A stretch of 7,128 bases of DNA. Source: Verrucomicrobia bacterium 12-59-8. Its GTDB lineage: Bacteria; Verrucomicrobiota; Verrucomicrobiae; Verrucomicrobiales; Verrucomicrobiaceae. Positions 4,838 to 7,128 of this stretch are shown piece after piece. The position numbers and the translations under genes were made by a program. The notes beneath the pieces are model-generated. The model ran no database searches, had not been told where the DNA came from, and saw only the letters and a program-made list of their open reading frames with translations. The stretch spans positions 1 to 7,128 of the forward strand of contig NCCR01000220.1 of the NCBI GenBank assembly GCA_002279765.1, read 5' to 3'. Positions within the stretch are counted from its first letter, which is position 1. Each line of letters begins with the position of its first letter.

Positions 4838-7128
4838 ATGAGCCGTGCCGCCGCTGCCGCCCGTCCCCCTCGCGCCCGATCTACGGACGAGAAGGAGAGC
4901 CCATGGAATGATGTCTTCGGCATCCTGCTGCTGATGCTGGCGGCCATGCTGCTGCTGGCGCTGGTGTCGTATGATCCGCGCGACATGCCGTCGTGGTCCT
5001 TCCTGGCGCTGTCAGAATCTTCGGGGGACTCGACGCACAATTTTGTGGGCCGCATCGGCGCGCTGGTGGCGGGGCACATGCTGTGGCTCATGGGCTTCGC
5101 GGCCTACCTGCTCCCCTTCAGCATGATGTGGTTCGGCGTCTGCAAACTGCACTCCAAAATGAAGATCACCCGCGCGGCCTGGCTGGGCGTGGCCGTCATG
5201 ATCATCAGCGGTGCCGCGCTGCTGGAAGTGCAGAGCCTGCTGAGCGAGCGCGATCATTTCACCCCATTGGGCGGTTCCGGCGGCCTCGGCTTTGTCATTG
5301 GCGGCGGTCTCCTCAAAAACCTGCTCGGCAAGGTGGGTGCCACCTTGGTCCTTGGCACGGTCTATTTGGGCGGACTTTTCCTCGTGACCGGCCAGCACCC
5401 GCTGACGGTGATCCACAACATTCGTTTGGAACTGACCCGCTGGAAGGCGGAGCGCGAGGCGCAGCGCCTGATCCAGGAAAAACTCGCCGAAGAAGCCGCG
5501 AACACCATTCCTGGCACCGTGACGCCGGTCCCCGAAGGACTGCGGCGGAAGAAGAAAGACAAGGGCGCGGAACTGCGCGGGGACACCCCTGCGGCCACCA
5601 ATATGGAGCTGCCGCTCAAGTTTGATCCGCCACCGCCGAAGATCATCGACTCCTCCGTTTCCCGTGCGCATGAAGACCGCAGCGACAAACCGAAGCTGGC
5701 CGAGGTCTGGGAACAGAAGCGTGCGCAGAAGATGGAGCAGGCACCGCATGGCTCGCTGGGAAATCTGACCAAGCTTTTCAAGGACTACAAGCTGCCCTCC
5801 ATGGAGCTGCTGAAATGGCCGGAGGAGACGCATCGTGCTCCCACGGACAAGAGCGAACTGCTCGGCATCCAGGCCACCATCGTCAAAGCACTGGCCAGTT
5901 TCGGCATCAGCGTGGAGCCGGGGGACATCACCCGTGGCCCGGCGATCACCCGCTATGAAGTGCGCCCCGTGGATGGTCTGCGCGTGAGCCGCATCGCCAA
6001 TCTGGATGCGGACATCGCTCGTGCCACACGCGCGGAGCGCATCAACATCCTCGCGCCGATTCCTGGCAAGGACACCGTGGGCATCGAGCTGGCGAATTCG
6101 GAGAAGACCATCGTGCCGCTGCGCGAGCTGCTGGAGGACGATGTGTTCGTCAACGGCAAGTCCAAGCTGCCCGTCGCACTGGGCAAGGACGTGTATGGCA
6201 AGACGATCATCGGCGATCTCGCGGCCATGCCACATCTGCTCGTCGCGGGTGCCACGGGCAGTGGTAAGAGCGTGTGCATCAACAGCATCATCACCAGCCT
6301 GATCTGCCGCTTTGCGCCGGATGAGCTGCGCTTCATCATGATCGACCCCAAGGTCGTGGAAATGCAGAACTACGAGGAGCTGCCGCATCTGGCGCTGCCG
6401 GTGGTCACGGATCCCAAGAAGGCGCTGCTGGCCCTGCGCTGGGTGGTCAAGGAGATGGAAAACCGCTACCAGATCTTTGCGCAGGAAGGCTGCCGTAACT
6501 TCGAAGCCTTCAACAACCGCAATATCAAACGCAAGGCCGAGGCGGACGCCGCCCGTGCCGCGCGCAATGCCGCTGCCGCCACGGCTGCGCCTGCGGCCAC
6601 CACAGTCAAGCCCAAGACCAAGGCCGGAGTGGATGACGCCCGTGTCTCCGCCGCTTTCGCCGAGGAGGCTGCGCAGGAAAACGCAGCACCGAAGACCGCT
6701 GAAGTCGGCACCGTGGACGGCGACAACGAATTGCGCGATGCCAGCGGCACCTGGCTCGGAGATTCCCAGGCGCCAGCGCCGCGCAAGCAGGAGGTCGTCA
6801 TTCCTGACACGATGCCCTACATCGTCGTCATCGTCGATGAGCTGGCGGATTTGATGCAGACCGCGCCTGCGGACATCGAAGTGGCCATCGCCCGCATCAC
6901 GCAGATGGCGCGTGCGGCTGGCATTCACCTCATCGTCGCCACGCAGACTCCGCGTGCGGACGTGATCACGGGCGTCATCAAGGCGAACATCCCGACACGC
7001 ATCGCGTTCCAGGTTTCCTCCGCGCTGGACAGCCGCGTCATTCTTGACCGCAAAGGCGCGGAAAACCTCGTCGGTAAAGGGGACATGCTTTACGTGCCGC
7101 CCGGTGGTGCGCAGCCCATTCGCAGCCA
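4838..7128 (+). CDS. ftsK: DNA translocase FtsK/SpoIIIE family (partial, cut by right edge)
   Basis: 763 residues are visible of a membrane-anchored, hexameric ATPase that pumps DNA through the division septum and helps resolve chromosome dimers. The N-terminal part has about four membrane segments (roughly residues 27-44, 79-103, 113-130 and 148-184), including the family stretch GRIGALVAGHMLWL. A charged linker of about 150 residues follows. The motor begins near residue 340 (ELLGIQATIVKAL) and contains Walker A GATGSGKS (471-478), IDPK (502-505), PVVTDPKKALLALRW, Walker B IVVIVDELADLM with D667/E668, ATQTPRADVITG (701-712) and the QVSSALDSRVILD region. The end of the motor and any DNA-reading gamma winged helix lie beyond the window. 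The ATG at 4838 is the first start before the hydrophilic N-terminus. A long Ala-rich insertion separates Walker A from Walker B (see separate entry). No Shine-Dalgarno sequence is seen. Confidence 0.96.
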   Translation, partial: MSRAAAAARPPRARSTDEKESPWNDVFGILLLMLAAMLLLALVSYDPRDMPSWSFLALSESSGDSTHNFVGRIGALVAGHMLWLMGFAAYLLPFSMMWFGVCKLHSKMKITRAAWLGVAVMIISGAALLEVQSLLSERDHFTPLGGSGGLGFVIGGGLLKNLLGKVGATLVLGTVYLGGLFLVTGQHPLTVIHNIRLELTRWKAEREAQRLIQEKLAEEAANTIPGTVTPVPEGLRRKKKDKGAELRGDTPAATNMELPLKFDPPPPKIIDSSVSRAHEDRSDKPKLAEVWEQKRAQKMEQAPHGSLGNLTKLFKDYKLPSMELLKWPEETHRAPTDKSELLGIQATIVKALASFGISVEPGDITRGPAITRYEVRPVDGLRVSRIANLDADIARATRAERINILAPIPGKDTVGIELANSEKTIVPLRELLEDDVFVNGKSKLPVALGKDVYGKTIIGDLAAMPHLLVAGATGSGKSVCINSIITSLICRFAPDELRFIMIDPKVVEMQNYEELPHLALPVVTDPKKALLALRWVVKEMENRYQIFAQEGCRNFEAFNNRNIKRKAEADAARAARNAAAATAAPAATTVKPKTKAGVDDARVSAAFAEEAAQENAAPKTAEVGTVDGDNELRDASGTWLGDSQAPAPRKQEVVIPDTMPYIVVIVDELADLMQTAPADIEVAIARITQMARAAGIHLIVATQTPRADVITGVIKANIPTRIAFQVSSALDSRVILDRKGAENLVGKGDMLYVPPGGAQPIRS
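6521..6808 (+). other. Low-complexity insertion inside the FtsK motor domain
   Basis: FtsK residues about 562-657 lie between GCRNFEAFNNR and the Walker B strand MPYIVVIVDE. They are rich in Ala, Lys, Glu, Asp, Thr and Pro, for example AARAARNAAAATAAPAATT, and look disordered. In E. coli FtsK the same place holds only about 35 residues, and in many bacteria fewer. The reading frame and the GC-rich codon use continue unchanged, so it is part of the protein rather than an inserted element. Confidence 0.8.

Noticed and set aside
5012..6928. A 638-codon open frame on the minus strand opposite ftsK
   Set aside because: It mirrors a certain gene. Its composition is rich in His, Arg, Gln, Asp and Gly, as expected from reading GC-rich codons backwards, and it holds no domain I recognise. 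High GC makes long antisense frames common.

Overview
The window reads as a chromosomal stretch of a GC-rich Gram-negative bacterium, most likely of the Planctomycetes-Verrucomicrobia group (my best guess is Verrucomicrobia, near Prosthecobacter or Verrucomicrobium). The main pointers are a small PSC1-type secreted cytochrome c of the kind typical of that group, a ThuA-family protein, a class II GlpX, and the absence of any clear Shine-Dalgarno sequence before any of the seven inferred starts. All assignments come from reading the sequence; no database search was run.

Layout, left to right. (1) Bases 1-977 hold two minus-strand genes of lower GC than the rest. The upstream one is a two-helix membrane protein whose C-terminal module resembles the small protein usually encoded just before HNH endonucleases. 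The downstream one begins as an HNH endonuclease and then, in frame and without a stop, becomes the N-terminus of a ThuA-family protein that runs off the left edge. (2) Bases 978-1209 are a divergent intergenic region. (3) mutM (8-oxoguanine/formamidopyrimidine DNA glycosylase) and glpX (class II fructose-1,6-bisphosphatase) follow on the plus strand. (4) An RlmM-like rRNA 2'-O-methyltransferase converges on glpX, the two stop codons overlapping in a TTAA. (5) Upstream of it on the minus strand lies the cytochrome gene, separated from it by a textbook intrinsic terminator that ends almost at the methyltransferase start codon. (6) A 159-base AT-rich divergent region leads to ftsK on the plus strand, which is cut by the right edge and carries an unusual Ala-rich insertion of about 95 residues between Walker A and Walker B.

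mutM, glpX, the methyltransferase and ftsK are housekeeping genes of DNA repair, gluconeogenesis, rRNA modification and chromosome segregation; nothing suggests they act together as a system. The part that departs from the ordinary is the left end, where an accessory HNH gene pair seems to have recombined with a thuA gene, leaving an open chimeric reading frame. The second oddity is the enlarged FtsK motor loop. I see no CRISPR array, tRNA, rRNA, insertion sequence or complete defence system.
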